Shown piece after piece: positions 1 through 6,845 of a stretch of DNA of 9,184 bases. The position numbers and the translations under genes are program-made. Origin of the DNA: Fidelibacterota bacterium REDSEA-S14_B6 (lineage in GTDB: Bacteria > Fidelibacterota > Marinisomatia > Marinisomatales > S15-B10); contig LUOC01000232.1 in assembly GCA_001626655.1 (NCBI GenBank), positions 1 through 9,184 on the forward strand, in the 5' to 3' direction. Under the pieces are notes generated by a model that was not told where the DNA came from, did no database searches, and saw nothing but the letters and a program-made list of their open reading frames with translations. Positions within the stretch are counted from its first letter, which is position 1. Every line of letters begins with the position of its first letter.

Positions 1-1813
1 GTAGAAGACGTCGATAGGTTTGCCGGCGTTCACAAACTTTTCCACGAGCTGTGTTGTGTTCTGTGAGTGAACATTGTCATCCCCCGTGGCGTGGATCACA
101 AGGAGGTGGCCCGTCGCATTATCAACATAGGAAAAGACTGACGTGGAATCGTACCCCGCCCCATTGTCCTGGGGGAGCCCCATGGACCGCTCCGTATAGA
201 TCGTGTCGTAGAGCCGGAAGTCCGTGACCGGCGCCACGGCGACCCCCGCCTTGAACCGGGAACCGTTCTTCGTCAGCATCAGTCCAGTAAAGTAGCCGCC
301 GCCGCTCGCCCCCCAGGCGCCTACGCGCTTTGGATCAGCGCCCCACTCAGAAACCATATAGTCGACACCGGCGGCGTGATCCTTTCCCAGGTACCGGCTC
401 ATATCGCCGTAGCTGAGGTTTTTGAATGCCTCCCCCCTGCCGCTCATCCCCCGGGCGTCCATGGCGAAAACGATGAACTATCCGTGAACGATCATAGGAT
501 ACTGCTTTCCCTTCCTGTATCCTACGGGCAGTGTCACGACACCGTCCAATGTCGCCGCGCCGTCGTGTGTTGTGAACCTGACGAATTGGGGGACGGACCA
601 GTCGAAAACGTCGTACTGGCTTCTGTCAGTTTCGCCAATCACTCTCACTTCGCTTCCGTCCCGCCGCTTCAGAATAATTTTAGCCGGTTGTGAGGCGGAC
701 GAGAATGTGTCGATAAAGAAGTTTCCCGATGGGGAAAACTGGATGGAATGGCTCCCCTCCTCTGGAGTCAACCGCTCCAGACCGACGCCCGCAAACGATA
801 CCTTGTAGAGGTGGTTCTCCAGCACGGACGTCTCGTTGGCCATGAAGAACAGTTCGCGTTTCTCCTCGTCGACATGAACAATGCGGGTAACTTCCCATTC
901 GCCCTCCGTGAGGCGGGCGAGCTCTTCACCCTTCAGTGTATGCCGATAAAGATGGTGATAGCCGTCCCGTTCCGATACCCAGAGTATCTCATCACCACCG
1001 GAGAATCGGTAATTATCGTGGACTTCAACCCACCCGTTCTGATCCATTTCCATCAGTCCCATACGCTTCTTGCCTGATTTGGGATCACACATCAGAAGGT
1101 CCCATCTGTTCTGGAGCCTCCGCATCCGCATCACAAGAAGCTGATCGGGGCCGTTCCAGAAGATGCGCGGATAGTACATGTCCCGATTTTCGCCGATGTC
1201 CATCCACCGCGTGGCGCCGCCTGTCGCTTTCGCAACGCCGATCCGCATGGTCGGATTGGTCTGGCCCGCCTTCGGATATCGTATCTCGGTCGTGACGGGA
1301 TAGAGCCCCTCTCTCAATCTGGAAGGTGTAGAGATTATTGTCCTTCCGAACGTAGGCGGCCATCTTACCATCGGGGGAAAGTTTAACATTTCTGAGGCGC
1401 CCGTTGTCGTCGGAGACGGGGGTAACGGCTCCGGTAGCAATGTCGTAAATCCAGTAACTCCCCCAGTGGGACCGTCGCCAGATTTTTTTACGGTCTGTCT
1501 GGATGAGCATTCGCCGGCCGTCCTCTGAGAAGCTGTAGGCTGAAGGATTCAACCGCTTTCCGTCAAAGGCGAGGTTCCTAGCATCGACAAAGACGGAGAT
1601 ATCGCCGGAAACCAGATCGACCCGATGGATCGATTTCGCGCCGTTAGTCCGATGAAGGAAAGTGTAGGCGTCCTCTCCGGGAATCCAGACGATTCTGTCG
1701 AGCGATGCAACTTCGAAAGGAGATTTCCCAGTCACATCCTTGAGCGAAAGTTTCTTCCCGCCGGAGAGTGCGGTGCAGGCAAAAAGGAAGGTGATCAGCG
1801 CTCTGTTTCTCAC
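1..1813 (-). pseudogene. S9B dipeptidyl-peptidase IV homologue, disrupted by two internal deletions, 3' end outside window
   Basis: Exported prolyl-oligopeptidase-clan serine peptidase. The GTG start at 1813 has AAAGGA at 1822-1827 and overlaps the upstream stop as GTGA. A short hydrophobic leader (RALITFLFAC) may be a signal or lipoprotein peptide. The DPPIV beta-propeller follows (IWRRSHWGSYWIYD, LSPDGKMAAYVR). The frame then breaks at about 1305-1327: the initial frame runs out at 1085, giving only 242 residues. The homologous reading resumes one phase away at GLYPVTTEIRYPKAGQTNPT. About 65-75 residues expected of the family, including the WVYEEE amine-binding segment, are absent. The second frame continues to a TAG at 478-480 just after YPMIVHG. 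Past the stop, in the same frame, the hydrolase domain continues with FIVFAMDARG, the nucleophile elbow WGASGGG (Ser codon 304-306) and GDDNVH (76-81). About 28 residues including the YGGP oxyanion segment are missing there. The catalytic His would lie beyond the left edge. It is either a recent pseudogene or an assembly or amplification artefact, since the remaining sequence looks well conserved. Confidence 0.85.
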
Positions 1814-2496
1814 CGACTCAGTCCTTTGACATGGTTTAGGAGCTCCACCATCATCTTCTGCGTCAACCTTCCCGTGTTGACGTTCCTCGGGCTGGGATGG
1901 TAGGAACCGACCAGAATCATCCCGTTTTCCAGCACAAACTGATTTCCGTGTCCAAATGGGTAATCTTTCATCAGGAAGTTGAACTGGCCTCTGAAGAACC
2001 TGAGGCACGCATCGAAAGCGATTTTCCCAAGCGCCAGAATACAGGTGACATTCGAGAGCAGAGTCAGCTCCGCGCTGAGGTATGAGGCACAGTTGCGAAG
2101 CTCTTCCGGCTTCGGTTTGTCCTGAGGCGGCACACATTTCAGCACCGGCGTCATATAGGCGTTGTTCAGGATGAGGCCGTCGTCCAGTGCGTCTGAGTTC
2201 GGCTGATTGGCGATCCCAACCTCGTGGAGACAGCGGACCAGAAAGTCGGCGGACTTATCGCCTGTAAAGACGCGGCCTGTCCTGTTCCCGCCGTGGGCTG
2301 CCGGAGCGAGGCCTGTCAACAGCAGAGATGCCGTCGTTTCACCGTACCCCGGAACCGGACGGCCCCAGTAGTCCCAGCTCTCGAACTGCTTCCTTTTCTT
2401 TCGCGCCACCGACTCCCTGAAATCGACGAGACGACTGCACCGGCGGCAATCGACGATGGCGTCGTTCAGCGACGCAAAGCTGTTGTACGTTGCCAA
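1810..2496 (-). CDS. Uracil-DNA glycosylase, family 5 (UdgB type)
   Basis: Base-excision repair enzyme that removes uracil and some other deaminated bases from DNA; cytoplasmic. The 228-residue protein has the family 5 signature GLAPAAHGGNRTGRVFTGD (residues 62-80) and the C-terminal motif SYHPSPRNVNTGRLT (198-212). The four cysteines that hold the 4Fe-4S cluster in this family are present at Cys17, Cys20, Cys121 and Cys136. I chose the TTG start at 2496 because TGGAG lies five bases upstream (2502-2506). A GTG two codons earlier (2502) is possible. The open frame extends to 2739 but that part would be antisense to the divergent isomerase gene and shows no family similarity. The stop (1810-1812) overlaps the GTG of the peptidase, so the two were probably cotranscribed and translationally coupled. 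No clear promoter is visible for this gene in the 127-base divergent gap. Confidence 0.92.
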   Translation of the reverse strand: MATYNSFASLNDAIVDCRRCSRLVDFRESVARKKRKQFESWDYWGRPVPGYGETTASLLLTGLAPAAHGGNRTGRVFTGDKSADFLVRCLHEVGIANQPNSDALDDGLILNNAYMTPVLKCVPPQDKPKPEELRNCASYLSAELTLLSNVTCILALGKIAFDACLRFFRGQFNFLMKDYPFGHGNQFVLENGMILVGSYHPSPRNVNTGRLTQKMMVELLNHVKGLSR

Positions 2497-2623
2497 ATTC
2501 ACTCCAGAACAGTTTACATGAGGAGAAACGGCCTCCGTCTGGGCCGAACACAAGTTGGAGAAGGTAGACAATCTCGGTATATTTCGCCGCATTTTTTTGT
2601 GAGTTTGAAAGGATCTTGATTCT
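2497..2623. other. Divergent intergenic region between glycosylase and isomerase genes
   Basis: This 127-base gap contains the plus-strand promoter at 2555-2583, a run of seven T at 2592-2598, and the GAAAGGA ribosome site for the isomerase (2607-2613). A small inverted repeat CGGCC/GGCCG with an 8-base loop (2529-2546) lies closer to the glycosylase start and may be chance. I could not find a convincing minus-strand promoter here. Confidence 0.6.
2555..2583 (+). promoter_or_regulatory. Sigma-70-like promoter for the PpiD-like gene
   Basis: TTGGAG at 2555-2560 is followed by exactly 17 bases and TATATT at 2578-2583, matching the spacing and four to five positions of each consensus hexamer. 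It sits 41 bases before the ATG at 2624, leaving a leader of about 34 bases that carries the ribosome site. This is inference from sequence only; the housekeeping sigma factor of the host lineage may prefer other motifs. Confidence 0.5.
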
Positions 2624-4462
2624 ATGGGTTTAATGAACACCATGCGGACGAGAATGCACATTATTCTGTGGATTCTCCTAGTCCTCTTTATCGGCAGCAT
2701 GACCGTCGGCGGTCTCGTGGGCGGCGCGGATATTGTCAATCAACTATTCGGTCGCGTTGATATTTCGAAAGCGATTGTGGTTGTCAACGGCGAGGCGATC
2801 CCTCCCGATCTGTTCTTCCATCAGCTCGATCACCGTCTGGAGCAGGCGCGGGCTCAGGGGGTCGAAGTCGATGACCGCGGCCTCGATTTTGAGCGGGAAA
2901 GGATTTTCAACGAGCTGATCGAAGCGACTATCATTAATCAGCAGATCGCCGATCGAAAGATCAAGGTAACCGCAGAAGAGATCTATTATGAGCTCGTGAA
3001 CAACCCTCCGCAGACTCTGCTGACAATCCCCGATTTTCAGACTGACGGACAGTTTGACCGTGCCAAGTACCTTGAGGCGCTCCGCAACCCTCAGGGCGAC
3101 GAGTGGCGTCCCATCGAAGATTACGTTCGGCAGTACCTCCCGAGGCAGAAACTGTTTAACGAGCTCAGGGCCGGCGTCCGAGTTTCCGATGAGGAAGTGA
3201 GGACGGAATTCACCCTTCAGAATATCGAATACACCATCAGCGCACTCATTGTCAGCGCCGGAAAGTTTACCGAAGATGAGTTTGAACCGACAGACGATGA
3301 GATGGAGAATTACTATTTCCTCAATCCTGAACAGTTCTCGCAGGACGAGCAGAGAGTCCTCAGTTATGTGGAGTGGGTTAAAGCGCCGTCACAGGAAGAT
3401 ACGCTTCTGGCGCAGGAGACTGCTTCGGACATCCTCGCCCAACTGGACGGCGGCGCCGATTTTGGCGAACTGGCCGACGAGTATTCCGAAGATCCGGGCA
3501 ATCGGTCTCCGGAAGGCTCAGGCCGGGGCGGTGATCTGGGATGGTTCGGCCGTGGCCAGATGGTCGCTCAGTTTGAAGAGGCGGCCTTCGCCGCCAACAA
3601 GGGGGCGGTTGTCGGCCCTGTCCAGACTGACTTTGGACTTCACATCATTCAGGTGAAGGACCAACTGAAAAACGACGACGGCGAAGAAGAGGTGCAGGCA
3701 AGCCACATTCTCCTAAAGATTGAAATGGGACCGAGTACTCGTGAGCGAATTAGAAGCGATGCTGTCCAGTTCTCCTTTGATGTGGAGGACTTCGGCTTCG
3801 ACGAAGCGGTCACAAGGAACCGCTCCGAAATGAGAGAGATCCCTCCATTCACAGAGAATGCAGCTTTCATTCCTCGGTTTGGCTACTTTCCTGAGGCGGT
3901 CAAATTTGCTTATTCAAACGAACTCAACGCCACGAGCGAGGTGGTTGAATCGGATCTACTCTTTGCCATCTTTCGTCTCGATTCGGTCATCGCCGCCGGA
4001 ACGAAAGAGTACGGCACTGTCAGTAACCAGATTGCGAGTAAGCTGAGAGCGGAGAAGCGTCTGGCCGGCGCCAAGTCGACCGCTGAAGAGTTGAGATCCA
4101 GACTGTCAGATGACGGCAGCTTGGAAGCAATGGCAAACTCGGATGACAAAGTCGAATTCGTAGGGCCTGTTTCGGCCAAACTGGGGAGTTCTTTCCAGAA
4201 GATCGGCAGGCACGAGTCTGTTATCGGTGCCCTCCTTGCCGCCGAGGTCGGTGAGATTCTGCCCCCCATGGAGACGACCCAGGCGTATGTCATCCTGAAA
4301 CTTGAAGGTCGTCAGGACTTAGCTGAATCTGAATGGGAGGTGAGGAAGGATGTGATCAGGAGATCCCTCCTGACACAGCGGGAGAATGAGGCGATCGGCA
4401 ACTGGATCAGGACGTTGCGAGAAAACGCCGATATCGTCGATAACAGGGAGTACTACTTCTAG
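2624..4462 (+). CDS. PpiD/SurA-like peptidyl-prolyl cis-trans isomerase, inner-membrane-anchored
   Basis: A periplasmic folding factor for exported proteins, 612 residues, close to the usual PpiD length. A short basic N-terminus (MRTRM) precedes one membrane helix at about 13-34 (IILWILLVLFIG), and the rest should be periplasmic. Residues 45-230 form the SurA_N/PpiD chaperone region (VVNGEAIPPDLFF onward). A canonical parvulin domain spans about 245-346, with the signature GADFGELADEYSEDPGN, GGDLGWFGRGQMVAQFEEAAF and GPVQTDFGLHIIQV. A second module begins at 357 (VQASHILLKI) and a third at about 484-562 ends with GEILPPMETTQAYVILKL. Both lack the GGDLGWF-type core and look non-catalytic. The ATG at 2624 has GAAAGGA ten bases upstream; ATG codons at residues 4 and 7 are alternatives. 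It stands alone on the plus strand behind its own promoter and ends two bases from the convergent hydratase stop. Confidence 0.92.
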   Translation: MGLMNTMRTRMHIILWILLVLFIGSMTVGGLVGGADIVNQLFGRVDISKAIVVVNGEAIPPDLFFHQLDHRLEQARAQGVEVDDRGLDFERERIFNELIEATIINQQIADRKIKVTAEEIYYELVNNPPQTLLTIPDFQTDGQFDRAKYLEALRNPQGDEWRPIEDYVRQYLPRQKLFNELRAGVRVSDEEVRTEFTLQNIEYTISALIVSAGKFTEDEFEPTDDEMENYYFLNPEQFSQDEQRVLSYVEWVKAPSQEDTLLAQETASDILAQLDGGADFGELADEYSEDPGNRSPEGSGRGGDLGWFGRGQMVAQFEEAAFAANKGAVVGPVQTDFGLHIIQVKDQLKNDDGEEEVQASHILLKIEMGPSTRERIRSDAVQFSFDVEDFGFDEAVTRNRSEMREIPPFTENAAFIPRFGYFPEAVKFAYSNELNATSEVVESDLLFAIFRLDSVIAAGTKEYGTVSNQIASKLRAEKRLAGAKSTAEELRSRLSDDGSLEAMANSDDKVEFVGPVSAKLGSSFQKIGRHESVIGALLAAEVGEILPPMETTQAYVILKLEGRQDLAESEWEVRKDVIRRSLLTQRENEAIGNWIRTLRENADIVDNREYYF

Positions 4463-4464
4463 TC

Positions 4465-5226
4465 CTACTCTCCCTTCCAGTCGGGAGGTCGCTTCTCTTT
4501 GAAAGCGGTCAATCCTTCCCGTCTGTCCCGCGTCCCAATGATTGACCGGTAAGCGGTCTGTTCTGCTTCCAGCGCCTCTTTAATTGATTTTGACAATCCT
4601 CTGTTAATAGACCGTTTAGCGGCTTGAATCGACAGCGGTGCGTTAGATGAAATCTTTTCGAACATCTCCGCCACCTCCTCATCCAGTTCTTCGGGATCGA
4701 CGAGCCAATCGACGACGCCGTCAGCCAGCGCCTCCTCGCCACTGAATGTGTCAGCGGAAAAAATCCACTGCTTCGCCCTGCTCTCACCAATGAGCCGCGG
4801 CAATCGGACGGTCCCGCCGGCTCCCGGAATCACCCCGATAGAGGTCTCCTTCAGGCCGATTGACGCCCCATCCGCAAGGATACGCATATCGCAGGCCAGC
4901 GCCAGTTCCAACCCGCCGCCGAGACAGCTCCCGTTAATCGCCGCCACCGTCGGCACGGGGATTTCCCAGATTCTCTGAAAGGTGTCCGATAGATATTGGA
5001 CAAACTCGGCGACTTCGTCATCGGTCATATCCGCACGCTCTTTCAGGTCCGCGCCGGCGGAGAAATGCTTCCCCTCGGAGGTGATCACCACCATACGGTC
5101 TTGAGGATCGACTTCCTCCGGGAGGTCGTGAAGGGCGTCAACGAGGGGTTTCGACAGGGCGTTCACCGGCGGATTGTCCAGCACCGCCGTTAAGAGTCCC
5201 TCGCTGCCGTGATTTATGTTCAGCAC
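4465..5226 (-). CDS. Enoyl-CoA hydratase/isomerase (crotonase family)
   Basis: Hydrates or isomerises a 2-enoyl-CoA; cytoplasmic. The 253 residues cover the full crotonase fold. The first oxyanion-hole strand is HFSAGADLKER (54-64) and the second is GSCLGGGLELALACD (99-113). Two acidic residues are spaced as in rat mitochondrial hydratase (Glu144/Glu164): Glu107 in GLELAL and Glu127 in LKETSIG, followed by GVIPGAGGT. The C-terminus DRREGLTAFKEKRPPDWKG is the usual trimerisation-helix end. This supports true hydratase chemistry rather than a Glu-less family member. The start is GTG at 5226, 16 bases after the stop of the small membrane protein, with only a weak ribosome site. As last gene of the CoA-ester array it is a candidate for the hydration step after carboxylation (the role of AtuE or LiuC in Pseudomonas), but substrate specificity cannot be read from sequence. 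Confidence 0.93.
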   Translation of the reverse strand: MLNINHGSEGLLTAVLDNPPVNALSKPLVDALHDLPEEVDPQDRMVVITSEGKHFSAGADLKERADMTDDEVAEFVQYLSDTFQRIWEIPVPTVAAINGSCLGGGLELALACDMRILADGASIGLKETSIGVIPGAGGTVRLPRLIGESRAKQWIFSADTFSGEEALADGVVDWLVDPEELDEEVAEMFEKISSNAPLSIQAAKRSINRGLSKSIKEALEAEQTAYRSIIGTRDRREGLTAFKEKRPPDWKGE

Positions 5227-5242
5227 CTTATCGTAACAGTCA

Positions 5243-5437
5243 TCAAATTTTCCGGCTGAGCTGAAATCCTCTCACGGAGAGATAACCGGGAACGATGGTG
5301 CCGAAGACACTGACGGCCATTGGAAGATCGTGTCCTCCCACCACCAGCGCGCCACCCGTGATGCACCGGTAAAGATGGGCCAGCGCCACCGCAAGTAACA
5401 GCAGTGAAACAGTCAGGTTGAATGTCTTTTGATCCAT
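5243..5437 (-). CDS. Small two-helix membrane protein, function unknown
   Basis: A 64-residue protein with two predicted membrane helices, at about 6-24 (FNLTVSLLLLAVALAHLY) and 38-58 (LPMAVSVFGTIVPGYLSVRGF), joined by a Gly-rich loop (GGALVVGGHD). The ATG at 5437 is preferred over an upstream ATG at 5476, because AGGAG stands seven bases before it and the 13 extra residues are polar and unlike the rest. I have a general impression of similar short proteins with a helix-HLxR-GG-helix pattern in environmental bacteria, with no assigned function. It lies 52 bases after the AtuA C-terminal-domain gene and 16 bases before the hydratase, so it is likely cotranscribed. It may have no mechanistic link to the CoA chemistry. 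Confidence 0.75.
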   Translation of the reverse strand: MDQKTFNLTVSLLLLAVALAHLYRCITGGALVVGGHDLPMAVSVFGTIVPGYLSVRGFQLSRKI

Positions 5438-5489
5438 CTTGTTCTCCTTCCTACTCGCCTCGTTTAAGTTACCCAAAAAAGAAGCGGAG

Positions 5490-5816
5490 TCATACGAGTT
5501 CCTCGGGAATGTCCACTTCCATTCTCAACAGATGCTGGCCGTACGTCTTGCCTTGAGCGTCGAGCTGGAGAGTCTCGCTTCCTCCGCCGGAGAGGGAATC
5601 GTAGAGTATGAAATTGAATGACCAGAGGTTCGGGAGCTCATACCGCACCACTTCCCCTTTTACAACATCCCCGAAATGCCCTTTCACCCTCTCCACGGTG
5701 ATGGCCACTTTCGCCCATTCGTACGCCGCCTGCGAGCTGAAGATCAGTCCCACATTGGTGTTCGGCCCCTTATCGCCGGACCTCGAATGTGCAATATCGT
5801 AGAGCGGTCTTTTCAT
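5490..5816 (-). CDS. Free-standing AtuA C-terminal (ferredoxin-fold-like) domain protein
   Basis: A 108-residue protein that matches the C-terminal domain found fused to AtuA/DUF1446 proteins in many bacteria. Its features are AHSRSGDKG (9-17), a VKGEV segment with RYELPNL (52-64), a Gly-rich SGGGS turn (76-80) and the ending LDAQGKTYGQHLLRMEV (85-101). The ATG at 5816 overlaps the cupin stop by one base (TGATG), which implies translational coupling; the ribosome site is weak (CTGGA), consistent with re-initiation. An in-frame ATG 16 codons earlier would read into the cupin gene and is rejected. The molecular role of this domain is not established. Its presence in the same operon as a domain-less AtuA body suggests that the two products act together, which is inference. 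Confidence 0.87.
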   Translation of the reverse strand: MKRPLYDIAHSRSGDKGPNTNVGLIFSSQAAYEWAKVAITVERVKGHFGDVVKGEVVRYELPNLWSFNFILYDSLSGGGSETLQLDAQGKTYGQHLLRMEVDIPEELV

Positions 5817-6079
5817 CAATCCAGAAACGTGTAATATTTCTTCACCGCTTTGGAGACGGTCCACGTGCAGGAGAGTCCCGCCGGAAAGGTGACAAGATCA
5901 CCGGGACCGAACGACACCTCACCGCTCTCTGTCGCGACAGTAACCTCACCTTCGATGACGAGACACTGCTCGGTGGAAGAATATGTCCACGGGAACTGTG
6001 ACGGTTCGCAGGTCCAGACAGGATAGCCGCTGAAAGTTTCGCGCTCGGATTCAGTCGGTTGTCTCACTTCGATTTCCAT
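5816..6079 (-). CDS. Small single-domain cupin protein (cupin_3/DUF861-like)
   Basis: An 87-residue protein consisting of one short cupin barrel. Features are FPWTY (29-33), the strand pair CLVIEGEVTV (39-48), and FGPGDLVTFPAGLSCTW (57-73), a pattern typical of the cupin_3 group that includes the ureidoglycine aminohydrolase-like domain. The classical metal-binding histidines of cupin motif 1 are not evident; Glu37 and Glu43 are candidate ligands, so catalysis is uncertain and a ligand-binding or accessory role is possible. The ATG at 6079 has GAGGAG at 6085-6090, which overlaps the SDR stop codon (6089-6091) and decides the start. The gene starts nine bases after SDR and overlaps the AtuA C-terminal-domain gene by one base, so all three should be one transcript. 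Similar stand-alone cupins are usually annotated only as cupin-domain proteins. Confidence 0.83.
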   Translation of the reverse strand: MEIEVRQPTESERETFSGYPVWTCEPSQFPWTYSSTEQCLVIEGEVTVATESGEVSFGPGDLVTFPAGLSCTWTVSKAVKKYYTFLD

Positions 6080-6088
6080 AACATCTCC

Positions 6089-6832
6089 TCAGAACGGTTG
6101 AGTCTGTCGTTTCACAATGTATTTTCCTGTCGGCCCGTCATCCGGGAGGGTCGCCGCATAGATGATGCTTTCGGCCCCCTTTTTAGGGCTCAGCGGCGCG
6201 ACCATTGTCCCCATCCTTGTCCTCACCCAGCCGGGATGGACGCAGTTTACCAAAATTCTCTTCGATTTCAGTTCGGCGGCGAGGTTGGCCGTCAGCGCGT
6301 TTACCCCTGCCTTCGAAATTCGATAGGCAGAGTATCCCCCCGTCATGGCGTCTGAAAGATTGCCCATGGCGCTGGTGACATTTACAATCCTCCCCCACGG
6401 CGCTTTTTCCAGCAGGGGCAAGAACGCCTGACAGACGCGGTAGGTGCCGAAGAGGTTTACATCCATGGTCTCACGGAAGGCACCTTCGGGCAACGTCCCA
6501 AACTTCGATTTCCGGTCTTCTCCGGACAACATTCCCGCATTGTTTACAAGGATATTCAGGCTGCCTTGGCGGTCTTCCACTTGACGAGCCGCCGCCTCAA
6601 CGCTCGCCGGAGACTGTACATCCAGTTGGACGGCCTCAGATGAACCGCCGTTCTTCATAATCCGTGCGGAAACTTTTTCTCCGGCCTCCAGGCTCCTCGA
6701 ACCGACAATGGTGTGGATCCCTTTCGCGGCAAGCCCCAGACAGACCGCTTTGCCGATCCCTCGGTTCCCGCCCGTCACCAATGCCACCGCAGGTGAATCT
6801 TCAGCTTTCAATCTGGAATCTTCAGTGCCCAT
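6089..6832 (-). CDS. Short-chain dehydrogenase/reductase (classical SDR)
   Basis: NAD(P)(H)-dependent oxidoreductase of 247 residues with a complete classical SDR set: dinucleotide-binding TGGNRGIG (20-27), NNAG (97-100), Asn126, catalytic Ser154, Tyr170 and Lys174 (YRISK), and the post-catalytic HPGWVRT (199-205). Arg46 after the second strand (VGSRS) would favour NADP(H), which is inference. The ATG at 6832 is the first start after in-frame stops in the upstream repeat tract, but there is no clear ribosome site directly before it. Residues 3-12 (TEDSRLKAED) are encoded by a heptanucleotide-phased repeat (6791-6825) and precede the conserved core, which begins at about residue 15. The gene follows the AtuA body by 90 bases of octamer repeat and runs into the cupin. 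In the atu system of Pseudomonas SDRs (AtuB, AtuG) are proposed to handle alcohol or 3-hydroxyacyl intermediates; the substrate here is unknown. Confidence 0.93.
   Translation of the reverse strand: MGTEDSRLKAEDSPAVALVTGGNRGIGKAVCLGLAAKGIHTIVGSRSLEAGEKVSARIMKNGGSSEAVQLDVQSPASVEAAARQVEDRQGSLNILVNNAGMLSGEDRKSKFGTLPEGAFRETMDVNLFGTYRVCQAFLPLLEKAPWGRIVNVTSAMGNLSDAMTGGYSAYRISKAGVNALTANLAAELKSKRILVNCVHPGWVRTRMGTMVAPLSPKKGAESIIYAATLPDDGPTGKYIVKRQTQPF
6791..6825 (-). repeat. Degenerate heptanucleotide-phased tract inside the 5' end of the SDR gene
   Basis: On the minus strand five consecutive 7-base units can be set out: CTGAAGA (6825-6819), TTCCAGA (6818-6812), TTGAAAG (6811-6805), CTGAAGA (6804-6798) and a decayed TTCACCT (6797-6791). 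Units 1 and 4 are identical, 21 bases apart, so the period is compatible with reading frame and encodes two copies of EDS with RLKA between. It lies wholly before the conserved SDR core. Confidence 0.6.
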
Positions 6833-6845
6833 TCTTAAGACTAAA

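Noticed and set aside
376..693. Open frame of 105 residues on the plus strand within the peptidase region
   Set aside because: It is antisense to conserved peptidase sequence, has no recognisable domain and no ribosome site; the antisense strand of GC-rich genes often stays open.
1..1813. Programmed frameshift or stop-codon readthrough to make an active peptidase
   Set aside because: No slippery heptamer is apparent at the junction, and a frameshift or readthrough would still leave the EE and YGGP segments missing, so a functional enzyme of the known type would not result.
1814..2137. Upstream part of the peptidase first frame as an extended N-terminus
   Set aside because: It overlaps the glycosylase coding sequence in another frame. 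The hydrophobic leader and the AAAGGA site place the start at the GTG at 1813.
2497..2739. N-terminal extension of the glycosylase frame up to 2739
   Set aside because: It would run through the divergent promoter region and into the isomerase gene; residues are unlike the family, and a TTG with a good GGAG site exists at 2496.
4470..4487. Inverted repeat CTCCC/GGGAG as a bidirectional terminator
   Set aside because: The stem is only five pairs, lies inside the hydratase coding end, and has no T-run on either strand.
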